Below are positions 51,884 to 60,260 of a stretch of 64,000 nucleotides of DNA, piece after piece. The notes under the pieces were generated by a model. It saw only the letters and a program-made list of their open reading frames with translations, was not told the origin of the DNA and did no database searches. Made by a program: the position numbers and the translations under genes. Within the stretch, counting starts at the first letter, position 1; every line of letters starts with the position of its first letter. The stretch comes from Spirochaetales bacterium. GTDB lineage: Bacteria; Spirochaetota; Spirochaetia; Treponematales; UBA12059. The stretch lies in contig JAFGJV010000037.1 of the NCBI GenBank assembly GCA_016928955.1, forward strand, positions 34,111 through 98,110, in the 5' to 3' direction.

Positions 51884-52633
51884 TCAGGCTTCCAGCCGCC
51901 AGCGGTCCAGCTGGTCCTGGATCAGGCTTTTGGCCTTGACCAGCGCATCTTCCGTCTCCTGCCTTGAACCCGGCGGGTCAAAGACAGCCAGGGTCTTCAC
52001 CCGGTAGCGCTTAGGCTCGGTGGACGACACCACGTGCCTGAGTGTGGACAGGCCCATGCCGCCAGCCATGGCCACCACCAGGATGGGCACGGGCGCCGCC
52101 TCCAGGAGGCGCTTCAGTCCGGCCGTATGGAAAACGCCCAGGCGTCCGTCCCTGGAACGCGTGCCTTCCGGGAAAATAGCTGGACAGTAGCCGTTCACGT
52201 CCGCCTTACGGGCCATCCGCCCCAGGGCCTTCATGGCGCTGGCAGCTCCCCGTGACCTTGGTACCAGGGCGTGGCCTTGGAGCCTGAGCACGCTCGATAT
52301 CAGGGGTATGCCTGTGCCGAGTTCCCGTTTGGCCACGAACAGCAGGGTCCGCGAGCCCCTGAAAAAATCCATCAGTATGGGAATGTCCAAAAGGCTCTGG
52401 TGGTTGGCCACCACGATGAAGCGGGGCGGTAGGCGTGGAACCCCGCGTTCATAGATGAGCTTCATACCCATGTACGCCTTAGCGGCCGACACAAAACGAG
52501 CCAAAGACGCCCGCGCCACGGTGTCAACCAGGGTTTTTCGGGCTTTTTTGGGCAAAAACCGGGCGGCGTAACAGGGGATTTCCATGAACACGCTGACCAC
52601 AAGCACGATCATAAGAAGCAGGACGGTACCCAT
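51884..52633 (-). CDS. plsC: 1-acyl-glycerol-3-phosphate acyltransferase (PlsC family)
   Basis: A 249-residue membrane-bound acyltransferase. An N-terminal helix (LLLMIVLVVSVFMEIPCY) comes before the catalytic ANHQSLLDIPIL (the H-x4-D motif) and the substrate motif FPEGTRSRDG. VPRSRGAASAMKAL and VPILVVAMAGG complete the family pattern. It makes phosphatidate from lysophosphatidate. The ATG at 52633 lies 6 bases after a TATAGT box with no Shine-Dalgarno, so the mRNA is probably leaderless; an upstream ATG would lie before the -10 box. Confidence 0.92.
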   Translation of the reverse strand: MGTVLLLMIVLVVSVFMEIPCYAARFLPKKARKTLVDTVARASLARFVSAAKAYMGMKLIYERGVPRLPPRFIVVANHQSLLDIPILMDFFRGSRTLLFVAKRELGTGIPLISSVLRLQGHALVPRSRGAASAMKALGRMARKADVNGYCPAIFPEGTRSRDGRLGVFHTAGLKRLLEAAPVPILVVAMAGGMGLSTLRHVVSSTEPKRYRVKTLAVFDPPGSRQETEDALVKAKSLIQDQLDRWRLEA

Positions 52634-52639
52634 GCCTGG

Positions 52640-52669
52640 ACTATACCCGCGGCCAAGCATTCTTGACAA
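52640..52669 (-). promoter_or_regulatory. Promoter of plsC
   Basis: On the minus strand TTGTCA (52664-52669) and TATAGT (52640-52645) with an 18-base spacer. Its -35 box overlaps that of the divergent rpsT promoter. Confidence 0.6.
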
Positions 52670-52691
52670 GCCGCTCCCTATCTGCTAATTT
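52663..52691 (+). promoter_or_regulatory. Promoter of rpsT
   Basis: TTGACA (52663-52668) and TAATTT (52686-52691) with a 17-base spacer. The leader to the rpsT GTG is about 105 bases. Confidence 0.65.
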
Positions 52692-52801
52692 CTTTTCCCG
52701 ACGTTAATTCCCGCGAATGGAACGTTTGAGGCGTCGTGCGGATACGCGCGGGACAGCCCGCGTCATCCACGCGTCACGCATGAATACCTATGGAGGGTTC
52801 T

Positions 52802-53071
52802 GTGGCTACCAAGCAGTCTTCCGCCGAAAAACGGCACCTGCAGGACGAGAAGCGCCGCGTCCGCAACAAGAAAGTCAAGAGCAGCGTCCGCACGGCCGCC
52901 AAAAAGGTGGTCGTCGCCGCCCACGCCAAGGACAAGGCCCAGGCCGAAGCCCAGCTCAAGGACATGATCAGCCAGATCGACACGGCCGCCCGCAAAGGCA
53001 TCATCAAAAAGAACGCGGCCGCCCGCAAGAAGTCCAGGATGCAGCGCCTGGTCAACCTGATAGGCGCCTAA
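52802..53071 (+). CDS. rpsT: 30S ribosomal protein S20
   Basis: An 89-residue basic protein. The GTG at 52802 is chosen because GGAGGG sits just upstream and the product then begins ATKQSSAEKRHLQDEKRRVRNKKVKSSVRTAAKK, the S20 opening. The C-terminal part (KGIIKKNAAARKKSRMQRLVNLI) matches the family end. S20 binds 16S rRNA early in assembly. An upstream ATG in frame at 52790 would overlap the ribosome site. It is divergent from plsC. Confidence 0.95.
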   Translation: MATKQSSAEKRHLQDEKRRVRNKKVKSSVRTAAKKVVVAAHAKDKAQAEAQLKDMISQIDTAARKGIIKKNAAARKKSRMQRLVNLIGA

Positions 53072-53146
53072 CGAGCGCTTCGCACGCGTAACGGGCCGAG
53101 GCGACCTGGACCATGAGCGTCCAGGCCGTCGTGGTCGGGGGATGCC

Positions 53147-53491
53147 ATGCCATCAAAGGTTACCAAGGCCGAGCTGATCGATGCCCTGCACGAACGCTCG
53201 AACCTGGGACGCAAGGATATCCACGCTCTCATTGACGGTCTCTTTGAGGAGATCAAACGGGCGATCCTGTCCGACAAGGCCGTGGAACTCCGCGGCTTTG
53301 GCACTTTTGAGGTACGGATACGCAAAGGCCGCAAGCGGGCCCGCAATCCCAAAACCGGAGAGCCCGTATCGGTGTCCGACCACGGAGTGGCCGTGTTCAG
53401 GCCCGGCAGGGAACTCAAGCTCGAGGCATGGAAAATAGGCGCGGCATCCGAAGCGCCCGCCAATGACGCCGATACCAACGAGACGGCTTAG
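53147..53491 (+). CDS. HU/IHF-family DNA-binding protein
   Basis: A 114-residue protein with the HU fold: VTKAELIDALHERSNLGRKDIHALIDGLFEEIKRAI, then VELRGFGTFEVRIRKGRKRARNPKTGEPVSVSDHGVAVFRPGRELK, which covers the beta-arm with its proline. The GFGTFEV and ARNPKTG segments are diagnostic. About 15 extra C-terminal residues (ASEAPANDADTNETA) form an acidic tail. It bends or wraps DNA. It overlaps lnt by 29 bases. Confidence 0.93.
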   Translation: MPSKVTKAELIDALHERSNLGRKDIHALIDGLFEEIKRAILSDKAVELRGFGTFEVRIRKGRKRARNPKTGEPVSVSDHGVAVFRPGRELKLEAWKIGAASEAPANDADTNETA

Positions 53492-55088
53492 GCTCGTCGG
53501 CCTGCCCCTGTCCCTCACAGCCCTGGCGTTCTCTTTTCCGGCCCTTACAGGCGGTTTTGGGCCTCTGGCTTTGGCGGCATGGGCACCTGTGTTCCTGTGG
53601 CTGGATGGCGCCAGAACCATGAGCGCCGCCGCCCTTGGTGCCGTTTTCGGCCTGGCCGAGGCTGCCGTTTTGTACTGGTGGCTGGGCTCCTACCATCCCG
53701 CCGCCCTGGTCCTGGCCCTGGCCGTGACCGGCTTCTGGCGTGCCCTGTCCTTTGCGGGCACGGCGCGGCTCCTGTCCGTACGTAATCCCCTGGCCATCCT
53801 CATCCTACCCCTGTTGTGGGCTGGCGTAGACGCAGCCAGAGGCGCCGGCTTCCTGGCCTTTCCCTACGGCACCCTGCCCTACGCCCTCTACCGGTGGGAC
53901 GCCGCCCTTACGCTGGCATCGGCCGGAGGGGTTGCGCTCACGGGACTCGCCGCGTGGTCGGCCAATACCCTGTTGTTCTCGGCGTTGAGAGGCGGCCAAA
54001 CCCCGGGCATGAGGCTGCCCAAGGCCGCTGTATGGGTGCTGGCCCTGGCAGCCGTGCTTGGCATGGGCCAGGCCCCGTCGTCGGATTGCGTGACCGCCTC
54101 GGACGGGTCCGCGCCTCCCGAGGCCGGACGCTTCCGAGTAGCCCTGGTACAGCCCAACCTAGAGGAAAAACAGCAGGGCCCGGAGGACTATGCCCGCGCC
54201 ATCAGGGTTTTGATCGACGCGAGCGCACGGGCGATGGCCTCGTCGCCCGACCTCATCGTGTGGCACGAGACGGCGGTCATACCTCCCATCGAGTGGCATC
54301 TGCGGCGCCGGGTCAACCGCGAGCTTACCGACGCCCTGACCGAGCTGGAGGACTTCCTGAGCGCCAGCCCCGTGCCGGTCCTGCTCGGTAACGGATGGGC
54401 CGACCCCGAGGATCCCCAGCGGCGCACCGGGGGCAACGCGGCCCTGCTCTATGAGGGCGGGGCCGTATCGGGGCGCTACCTCAAGATGATGCTGGTTCCG
54501 TTCAGCGAGTATTTTCCGGCGGCCGACGCCCTGCCCGGGATAGCCCGCTGGCTGGAGGACAGCTTCGGCTACCTATGGACGCCCGGCACCGAGCGGGTCG
54601 CCTTGTCGGCCGGTGCGGCTAGCGTCGCGGCGCCCATATGCTTTGAGGACTCTTTTGGTCCCCACCTGGCAGGCTTTCCGGATACGGATTTTATGGTCGT
54701 TTTGACCGACGACTCCTGGGCGCGCTCGGCCGCCATGCAGGTCCAGCACGTGTCCATGTCAGCGTTCAGGGCGGCAGAGACCGGCTCCGTGGTGTTGCGG
54801 GCGGCCAACACGGGGTGCACGGCCGCGGTGTCGCCACGCGGCCGGGTTGAGGCAAGCCTACCGCCCTTCATGCCCGGCGTCCTTTTTGCCGACGTCGTAC
54901 TGGGTTCTGGAACGGATACGCTCTACGAACGCGGCGGACTGTGGTTCGGGACCGTGGCTGGCGTTCTGGGCGCCCTGGCAGGCTTCCTGGCCCTGCTGTG
55001 GCCCTGGTTTGAGGCCAAGCGCCGCCAGCGTCCAGGCGGGCCGGTCCCAAGCCCCGGCTTTCGCATTGACAAGCCAGGCGGGGTATAG
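53463..55088 (+). CDS. lnt: Apolipoprotein N-acyltransferase
   Basis: A 541-residue enzyme that adds the third acyl chain to lipoproteins. About six N-terminal membrane helices are followed by a nitrilase-like domain with the E-K-C triad: IVWHETAVIP (Glu), GRYLKMMLVPFSEYFP (Lys) and VAAPICFEDSFG (Cys). A final membrane helix (GTVAGVLGALAGFLALLWPW) ends the protein. It fits the lipoprotein at 4903. The ATG lies inside the HU gene, so translation is coupled. The N-terminal region is more Ala-rich than usual. Confidence 0.94.
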   Translation: MTPIPTRRLRLVGLPLSLTALAFSFPALTGGFGPLALAAWAPVFLWLDGARTMSAAALGAVFGLAEAAVLYWWLGSYHPAALVLALAVTGFWRALSFAGTARLLSVRNPLAILILPLLWAGVDAARGAGFLAFPYGTLPYALYRWDAALTLASAGGVALTGLAAWSANTLLFSALRGGQTPGMRLPKAAVWVLALAAVLGMGQAPSSDCVTASDGSAPPEAGRFRVALVQPNLEEKQQGPEDYARAIRVLIDASARAMASSPDLIVWHETAVIPPIEWHLRRRVNRELTDALTELEDFLSASPVPVLLGNGWADPEDPQRRTGGNAALLYEGGAVSGRYLKMMLVPFSEYFPAADALPGIARWLEDSFGYLWTPGTERVALSAGAASVAAPICFEDSFGPHLAGFPDTDFMVVLTDDSWARSAAMQVQHVSMSAFRAAETGSVVLRAANTGCTAAVSPRGRVEASLPPFMPGVLFADVVLGSGTDTLYERGGLWFGTVAGVLGALAGFLALLWPWFEAKRRQRPGGPVPSPGFRIDKPGGV

Positions 55089-55153
55089 GACAATGGCCTC
55101 GGGTGGGGCGTGCCCCGCCATACGTCCCGACTCGACAAGCCGCGGAGTTCATC

Positions 55154-55825
55154 ATGGACAACAAAAAGCGCATACTGATAGTTGACGACGAGCAGATCAA
55201 CCTCGAGTTCTTCGACGTAATGCTTACCAAGCTTGGCTTCTCTGTCCACAAGGCCGAGAACGGCCAGGAAGCGCTCGAACTCATACGCAGGCTCAAACCC
55301 GACCTGGTCATCCTGGACAACATCATGCCCAAACTGACCGGCTGGGAAGTGACGCGCATCGTTAAATCGTCGCCTGAATACGCCGAGTTCGCCGATACGC
55401 CCATCATCATGTTTTCCGCGCTTGACGACGTCAAGGACAAGGTCGAAGGCCTGGAGCTCGGAGCGGACGACTACATAACCAAGCCGTTCAACTTTGCCGA
55501 GGTGCTGGCGCGCATACGGGCGGTACTGCGCAACCACGACCTGATCCGGCAGATTGAGAACCGCGAGCGCAGGCTCACCATCGGGGACCGCGCCTTCAGG
55601 GACATGCAAGCCATGACCAGCGAGATCAAGGACACCGTGTCTAAAATTGCGGCGTCCGCGGACAAGGCTGACCAGGTCAAGGCGCTTGCCAGCGACTGCC
55701 AGTCCAAGCTTGACGCCCTTGCGGTCCGTGTATCATCATTGTGGGAAGAGGCCGAGGATCTCCGCAAGGAAGCTGCGGACCTTGCCGCCATCCGCGGCAG
55801 GATCAGGGCGGAGAACCGGCCGTGA
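55154..55825 (+). CDS. Response regulator with coiled-coil output region
   Basis: A 223-residue protein. Residues 1-125 form an intact receiver: RILIVDDEQINLEF, LVILDNIMP with phospho-Asp, IIMFSAL with the switch Ser, and DDYITKPFNFAEVLARI with Lys. The remainder is a long helical coiled coil (LIRQIENRERRLTIGDRAF, then KLDALAVRVSSLWEEAEDLRKEAADLAAIRGRI). There is no DNA-binding or enzyme domain, so output is by protein contact. GGAG precedes the ATG. No kinase gene is adjacent; the next gene encodes a cyclase-tail-like protein. Confidence 0.9.
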   Translation: MDNKKRILIVDDEQINLEFFDVMLTKLGFSVHKAENGQEALELIRRLKPDLVILDNIMPKLTGWEVTRIVKSSPEYAEFADTPIIMFSALDDVKDKVEGLELGADDYITKPFNFAEVLARIRAVLRNHDLIRQIENRERRLTIGDRAFRDMQAMTSEIKDTVSKIAASADKADQVKALASDCQSKLDALAVRVSSLWEEAEDLRKEAADLAAIRGRIRAENRP

Positions 55826-55886
55826 CGCGCCCGCCGCGCCCGGGTACAGGACCCGGGGCGGTCCAAGGCCAGTCCAAGGAGCCGGC

Positions 55887-56108
55887 ATGATCAGCGAGCA
55901 GAAAAAACGCGTGCTTGAGCTCTTCGCGGAAGGGCGCAAGCTGTACAAGCTCATGCGCTTTGGCGAGGCCGCGGAGCGCTTCAAGGCCGCCCTGGCTGTC
56001 GATCCTGAGGATAAGCCGTCCAAGGTGTACGTCGAGCGCTGCCTCCAGTACGTTGAGGACCCGCCGGACGAGGACTGGGACGGCGTATACGTCATGAAAC
56101 ACAAATAG
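55887..56108 (+). CDS. Small protein like the C-terminal tail of class III adenylate cyclases
   Basis: A 73-residue protein with AAGGAG before the ATG. It reads FAEGRKLYKLMRFGEAAERFKAALAVDPEDKPSKVYVERCLQYVEDPPDEDWDGVYVMKHK. This is one TPR unit followed by 'P.DkPs..y..Rc......PP...WdGv', the pattern found after the catalytic domain in many CHASE2-type adenylate cyclases. Here it stands alone. It may bind a cyclase or the response regulator next to it; that is speculation. Confidence 0.75.
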   Translation: MISEQKKRVLELFAEGRKLYKLMRFGEAAERFKAALAVDPEDKPSKVYVERCLQYVEDPPDEDWDGVYVMKHK

Positions 56109-56222
56109 CGGGTACGTCCCGGTCACTCCGGTGTGCCCTGGTCCCGAACAACACCGAGACTCCGTGCGGCGGGTCCGGAAACACGGGTGCCTTTCGCGGT
56201 ACCCACGCAACAAAGGTCGAGC

Positions 56223-56621
56223 ATGTCCAGAAAATCTACCATAGCAAAGGCCGTTGACATCACCACGGTGCTGGGTCCTACCACGTCCCTGTCGGGAACG
56301 CTGAGTTTTGAGTCAAACCTGATGATACGCGGCCAGTTCGAGGGCGACATAGACGCCAAGGGAGCGCTCTATATCGACGAGGGCGCCACCGTGAACGCCG
56401 GGCGCATCCGGGCCGTGAGCATTTTCGTGGCTGGCTCTGTGCGGGGCAACCTGGAAGCCGCCGACAAGGTCGAGCTCAAGCCAAACGCCCAGATTCGGGG
56501 CAACGTGCGCGCCGCGCGGCTGAGGATAGCCGACGGGGTGATTTTCGAGGGCCGGTGCGAGATGATCCGCTCGTCCGACGCCTTTGATCCCTTTGCCGCC
56601 AAGGCCGGCTCGGGTTCGTGA
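56223..56621 (+). CDS. Bactofilin
   Basis: A 132-residue protein with the bactofilin (DUF583) core: VLGPTTSLSGTLSFESNLMIRGQFEGDID, then repeated turns such as GALYIDEGATVNAGRIRAVSIFVAGSVRGNLEAADKVELKPNAQIRGNVRAARLRIADGVIFEGRCEM. This is a short right-handed beta-helix that polymerises into cytoskeletal filaments for cell shape or envelope work in spirochaetes. The ATG at 56223 has only a weak AAAGG. Its stop overlaps the CinA-family GTG (GTGA), so the two are coupled. Confidence 0.93.
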   Translation: MSRKSTIAKAVDITTVLGPTTSLSGTLSFESNLMIRGQFEGDIDAKGALYIDEGATVNAGRIRAVSIFVAGSVRGNLEAADKVELKPNAQIRGNVRAARLRIADGVIFEGRCEMIRSSDAFDPFAAKAGSGS

Positions 56622-57148
56622 GCCTGGACGACGCGGGCGCGTTGCTGGCCACGCTGGCCGACAGGAGGCTCAAACTGGCCGGAGCCGAGTCCTGCACGGG
56701 CGGCCTGGTCGCGGCCGCGCTGACGGCCGTACCCGGATCGTCGGACAGTTTTATGGGTACGGTGGTCGCTTACGCCAATGCGGCCAAGGTCCAGATGCTC
56801 GGCGTGCAGCCCGATCTGCTCGCCGCCCACGGCGCCGTGTCCAGGGAATGCGCCATGGCCATGGCCGAGGGCGCGGCCAAGGCTTTTGGCGCGGACCTTG
56901 CCTATGCCATAACCGGCGTGGCCGGACCGGGAGGGGGTACCCCGGACAAACCCGTGGGAACGGTATGGCTGGGACTGTGGCTGGGCGGTGATACCCAGGC
57001 CCGACGCTTGTCCCTTTCCGGTGACCGGGCGGCCATCCGGGAAGCGGCCGCGCGCTCCATGCTGGACTGGTTGTCTGAAAGCCTTTCCGACACCACGGGC
57101 GCTGGCCTTCACTCCGGCAACAGGGGGAGGGCCACACCGCAAGCTTGA
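56618..57148 (+). CDS. CinA C-terminal family protein (PncC-like amidohydrolase)
   Basis: A 176-residue protein starting at GTG 56618. It has KLAGAESCTGGLVAAALTAVPGSSDSFMGTVVAYANAAKVQMLGV, then ITGVAGPGGGTPDKPVGTVWLGL, which is the CinA_C domain that in PncC removes the amide of nicotinamide mononucleotide. The N-terminal MoCF domain of full CinA is absent, as in stand-alone PncC proteins. It recycles NMN to NaMN. It is coupled to bactofilin, and the rho promoter overlaps its last codons. Confidence 0.92.
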   Translation: MSLDDAGALLATLADRRLKLAGAESCTGGLVAAALTAVPGSSDSFMGTVVAYANAAKVQMLGVQPDLLAAHGAVSRECAMAMAEGAAKAFGADLAYAITGVAGPGGGTPDKPVGTVWLGLWLGGDTQARRLSLSGDRAAIREAAARSMLDWLSESLSDTTGAGLHSGNRGRATPQA

Positions 57149-57173
57149 CAATACCACGGGCAGGCGTTATCGT
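57145..57173 (+). promoter_or_regulatory. Promoter upstream of rho
   Basis: Consensus TTGACA (57145-57150) and TATCGT (57168-57173), 17-base spacer. It overlaps the end of the CinA-family gene. Confidence 0.7.
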
Positions 57174-57179
57174 TTGCCC

Positions 57180-57643
57180 TAGGAAAAATCTGATGCGGGC
57201 CATCGCGCCCGCACCGCGGCCCGTCCTGAGCGGGCCCCACCACTTTCCGGTAACGGAACCAATACGACAGCGTTGAGAGAATGCCGGCCGCCCCGTGGGG
57301 GCGTCGTACGGATTTCGACATTCCTTGGCTGTCCACGGCTGTTCGTGGCGAGCGGACCCCCGTTACCGCCCAGTCCCGGAAGTCGCTCGATTTGTGAATA
57401 AGCGCGGGCCTGCCCGCTGGCTTTGCCCGAACAGGCAGGGTAGCCCCAGGCCGCGTGTTTGTACGGCAGGTCGTTTAAGAAGCTCGCACGAGCTTTTTAG
57501 GCGACCCTCGACCACCAGAAACCCCCACGACCGTCGCAGCAGCCTTGAGGCCGGCGCGACGGCTGCCAGGCAGGACGCCACGCGGTACGCCAGCACGTTG
57601 CTGGGGTCGGCGTCCGGCCAGATATCACGCAGTGGAGTAGAAC
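57180..57643 (+). other. Long GC-rich leader or ncRNA region before rho
   Basis: About 460 bases lie between the promoter and the rho ATG, with no credible gene. Several dyads are visible (GCGGGC...GCCCGC near 57195-57212; AAGCTCG/CGAGCTT near 57480-57496). The stretch GGGGGCGTCGTACGGATTTCGAC near 57297 resembles a tmRNA 5' end, but no tRNA-like 3' part or tag frame was found. Rho is often autoregulated by attenuation in its leader, which would explain the length. Confidence 0.5.
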
Positions 57644-59293
57644 ATGGCAATCATCCGAAAAGCCCGCGGAGCTGAAGGCAGCACCGACTCGGGCGGCACC
57701 GCCCAGTCAGAATTTGAGCTCGACGCGGAGAACCCGTCAGAGGCTTCCGGCCTGCCCGATGCTGACGGCCAGCCCAAGTCCCAGGCCAGGAAACGCGTGG
57801 TGCGGCGGCCCGCGTCCAAACCAGACGAGCAGCCGAGGCGGGATGAGGGCCAGGCCTTCATGTCCGGCTTTCAAGGCCCCCGGCCAAACGGCGCTGCGCA
57901 GCCGGAGGACGAGCGAGCCGAACGGGCGCCATCCACGGTCGTCCCGGGCTTTGTCCGCAAGCAGGAAAGTTTTGAGCGTGTCCGCGACGACGGCGCCAAG
58001 CCCGAGCAGAACGACAACAGGGCCCGACTGTCCATAAACGAGCTCACCAGCATGGGCTTCAAGGAGCTCAGGGACCTCGGCGAGCGCACGGGCCTCAACC
58101 ACGAGGAAATGATGCTCCTCAAGAAGCAGGAGCTCATATTCCAGGTACTCAAGGCACACACCGAGCAGGGCGGCATCATATACGCCTACGGGTCGCTGGA
58201 AATCCTGCCAGACGGCTACGGCTTCCTGCGTTCACCCCAGAACAGCTACCTACCCGGCTCGGACGACATATACATAAGCCCGAGCCAGATACGCCTGTTC
58301 AACCTGAAGACCGGCGACACGGTGTACGGCCAGATACGCAGCCCCAAGGAGGGCGAGCGCTTCTTTGCCATGCTCCGCGTGGAGCAGGTGAACTTTGACG
58401 AGCCGTCGGTTGCCCAGAGCCGCATACCCTTTGAGAACCTGACCCCGCTCTATCCCGACGTGCGCCTGAACCTTGAGACGGAAACCAAAGAAATTTCCAC
58501 ACGCATCATCAACCTGTTCTGCCCCATCGGCAAAGGCCAGCGCGCGCTCATCGTGTCGCCGCCCAAGACGGGCAAGACCATCCTGCTCCAGAAAATAGCC
58601 AACGCCATCACGGCAAACCATCCCGAGGTGTACCTGATCGTCCTGCTCATAGACGAGCGCCCCGAGGAAGTAACCGACATGGAGCGCACGGTCAAGGCCG
58701 AGGTCATATCGTCCACCTTTGACGAGCAGGCCACGCGCCACGTACAGGTGTCCGAGATGGTCCTGGATAAAGCCAAGCGACTAGTCGAGCACGGCAAGGA
58801 CGTGGTCATCCTCCTGGACTCAATCACCCGCCTGGCCAGGGCGTACAACCAGACCGTACCTACCTCGGGCAAGATCCTGTCCGGCGGCGTTGACTCCAAC
58901 GCCCTGCACAAGCCCAAGCGTTTCTTCGGCGCGGCCAGGAACATTGAAGGCGGCGGCTCGCTGACCATCATCGCCACGGCGCTCATTGACACCGGCTCGC
59001 GCATGGACGAGGTGATCTTTGAGGAGTTCAAGGGCACGGGCAACATGGAAATCAACCTGGACAGGCGCATGTCCGACCGCCGGCTCTTCCCCGCCATCAA
59101 CATCAAGAAATCCAGCACCCGCAAGGAAGAGCTCCTCTTGTCCGAGGAGGAGCTCCAGAAAATATGGGTACTCCGCAAGGTGATCAGCCCCATGGAGGAT
59201 GTGGAGATCATGGAGCTCCTCATTGACAAGATGATGAAAACCAAGAATAATGACGCGTTCCTCAGGTCCATGAATACGCCCATGAGCGATTAG
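57644..59293 (+). CDS. rho: Transcription termination factor Rho
   Basis: A 549-residue Rho. The first 125 residues are polar, charged and probably disordered (rich in Glu, Gln, Pro and Arg), an extension common in high-GC bacteria. The RNA-binding domain follows ([61 protein letters not shown]), then the ATPase with Walker [38 protein letters not shown], and the R-loop region [21 protein letters not shown]. It unwinds and terminates transcripts. GGAG precedes the ATG. A long leader suggests self-regulation. Confidence 0.96.
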   Translation: MAIIRKARGAEGSTDSGGTAQSEFELDAENPSEASGLPDADGQPKSQARKRVVRRPASKPDEQPRRDEGQAFMSGFQGPRPNGAAQPEDERAERAPSTVVPGFVRKQESFERVRDDGAKPEQNDNRARLSINELTSMGFKELRDLGERTGLNHEEMMLLKKQELIFQVLKAHTEQGGIIYAYGSLEILPDGYGFLRSPQNSYLPGSDDIYISPSQIRLFNLKTGDTVYGQIRSPKEGERFFAMLRVEQVNFDEPSVAQSRIPFENLTPLYPDVRLNLETETKEISTRIINLFCPIGKGQRALIVSPPKTGKTILLQKIANAITANHPEVYLIVLLIDERPEEVTDMERTVKAEVISSTFDEQATRHVQVSEMVLDKAKRLVEHGKDVVILLDSITRLARAYNQTVPTSGKILSGGVDSNALHKPKRFFGAARNIEGGGSLTIIATALIDTGSRMDEVIFEEFKGTGNMEINLDRRMSDRRLFPAINIKKSSTRKEELLLSEEELQKIWVLRKVISPMEDVEIMELLIDKMMKTKNNDAFLRSMNTPMSD

Positions 59294-59328
59294 GATACTG
59301 GGGCGGCGGCCGGCAAGCCGGCCGTTCG

Positions 59329-59357
59329 CAGAACCGTCATACAGCCGGTTTTCTGGC
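59329..59357 (+). terminator. Probable terminator between rho and rpmE
   Basis: CAGAACCG and CGGTTTTCTG pair with a small bulge around a 9-base loop. A second perfect stem, CGGCCGGC-AA-GCCGGCCG, lies just before it at 59307-59324. T residues are within the stem, so efficiency is uncertain. Confidence 0.4.
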
Positions 59358-59385
59358 ATGCGTGACCTGCGCGCAAGGAGAGGGT

Positions 59386-59589
59386 ATGAAGAGCGGTATT
59401 CATCCGAAGTACGAGCTCACCACAATCACGTGCGCGTGCGGCAATGTCATTGAGACCCGTTCGACGGTAAAGAACCTTCAGGTGGAAATTTGCTCCGCCT
59501 GCCACCCCTTCTTTACCGGCAAACAGAAACTGGTCGACACTGCCGGACGCGTTGAGCGCTTCCGCAAGAAGTACGGCATCAAGGAATAA
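59386..59589 (+). CDS. rpmE: 50S ribosomal protein L31
   Basis: A 67-residue protein. The ATG at 59386 follows AAGGAGAGGGT and begins [27 protein letters not shown], the L31 opening. The zinc-binding cysteines are present (TCACGN and [11 protein letters not shown]), so this is the zinc-containing form rather than the paralogue without cysteines. L31 bridges the two ribosomal subunits. It is followed by a strong terminator. Confidence 0.96.
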   Translation: MKSGIHPKYELTTITCACGNVIETRSTVKNLQVEICSACHPFFTGKQKLVDTAGRVERFRKKYGIKE

Positions 59590-59615
59590 GCCCTTCTGAG
59601 GCTGTTCCCCGCCAG

Positions 59616-59648
59616 AAAGGCCGCCCTCTATGGGGCGGCCTTTCCATT
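59616..59648. terminator. Bidirectional terminator between rpmE and rdgB
   Basis: AAAGGCCGCCC and GGGCGGCCTTT pair perfectly around a 6-base loop, giving T-rich ends on both strands between convergent genes. Confidence 0.85.
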
Positions 59649-59660
59649 ATGCGACGCCGG

Positions 59661-60260
59661 CTACGCCCAGCTCTCCAGGTCGGCCAGCACCGCGCGCAGG
59701 CGCCTCAGGGCCCGGCCCCGGTGCGATACCAGGTTCTTGGTGGCCGCGTCCAGCTCGGCCACGGTCTTGCCGTATCCAGGCAGGTACACGATGGGGTCGT
59801 AGCCGAAACCGCCCGTACCCCGGGGCTCGTCAAGGAGTATCCCCTCGCAGGTTTCCTGGGCGGTGACCACGCGGTCGGGTGACAGGATCAGGGCCAGACA
59901 GCATACAAAGCGGCAGGTTCGGTTCCGCTCCCCGTCCATTTCTGCAAGGAGCAGCGCGTTCCGCTCTGGCGACGGCAGGGGCGTGCGCCCGTCCGGGGAG
60001 CCGTAACGGGCTGACAGTACGCCCGGTCGTCCGCCCAGGGCATCCACGCAGAGGCCGGAATCGTCGGCAAGGGCCGGGCCGCCGGCCTGGCGGTACAGGG
60101 CCAGCGCCTTATCCACGGCGTTCGCAAGGAAGGTGTCGCCGTCCTCTGGCACGTCAAAGTCAAAGCCCAGTTCCCTGGCTGTCAGCAGCCTGTGTCCAGA
60201 CAGCAGGGGCCGTAGTTCGTCGGCCTTGTGCTCGTTCGCTGTCGCTAGGTTGATGGTCAT
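59661..60260 (-). CDS. rdgB: dITP/XTP pyrophosphatase (RdgB/HAM1 family)
   Basis: A 199-residue enzyme that removes non-canonical purine nucleotides such as dITP and XTP from the pool. Family segments are INLATANEHKADELRPLL, FLANAVDKALALYRQAGGPALADDSGLCVDALGGRPGVLSARYG, GTGGFGYDPIVYLPGYGKTVAEL and LVSHRGRALRRL. The start at 60260 is fixed by the conserved N-terminal 'laT.N..K..El'. Its first 101 bases overlap the C-terminal codons of the sigma-like gene upstream, an unusually long overlap. No separate ribosome site is clear. Confidence 0.95.
   Translation of the reverse strand: MTINLATANEHKADELRPLLSGHRLLTARELGFDFDVPEDGDTFLANAVDKALALYRQAGGPALADDSGLCVDALGGRPGVLSARYGSPDGRTPLPSPERNALLLAEMDGERNRTCRFVCCLALILSPDRVVTAQETCEGILLDEPRGTGGFGYDPIVYLPGYGKTVAELDAATKNLVSHRGRALRRLRAVLADLESWA

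Noticed and set aside
57295..57540. tmRNA (ssrA), in standard or permuted form
   Set aside because: The 5' part GGGGGCGTCGTACGGATTTCGAC is tempting, and GTGGGGG pairs with CCCCCAC near 57530. However, no T-arm with TTCGANT, no CCA-adjacent acceptor strand and no tag frame ending in an Ala-rich signal was found in either order.
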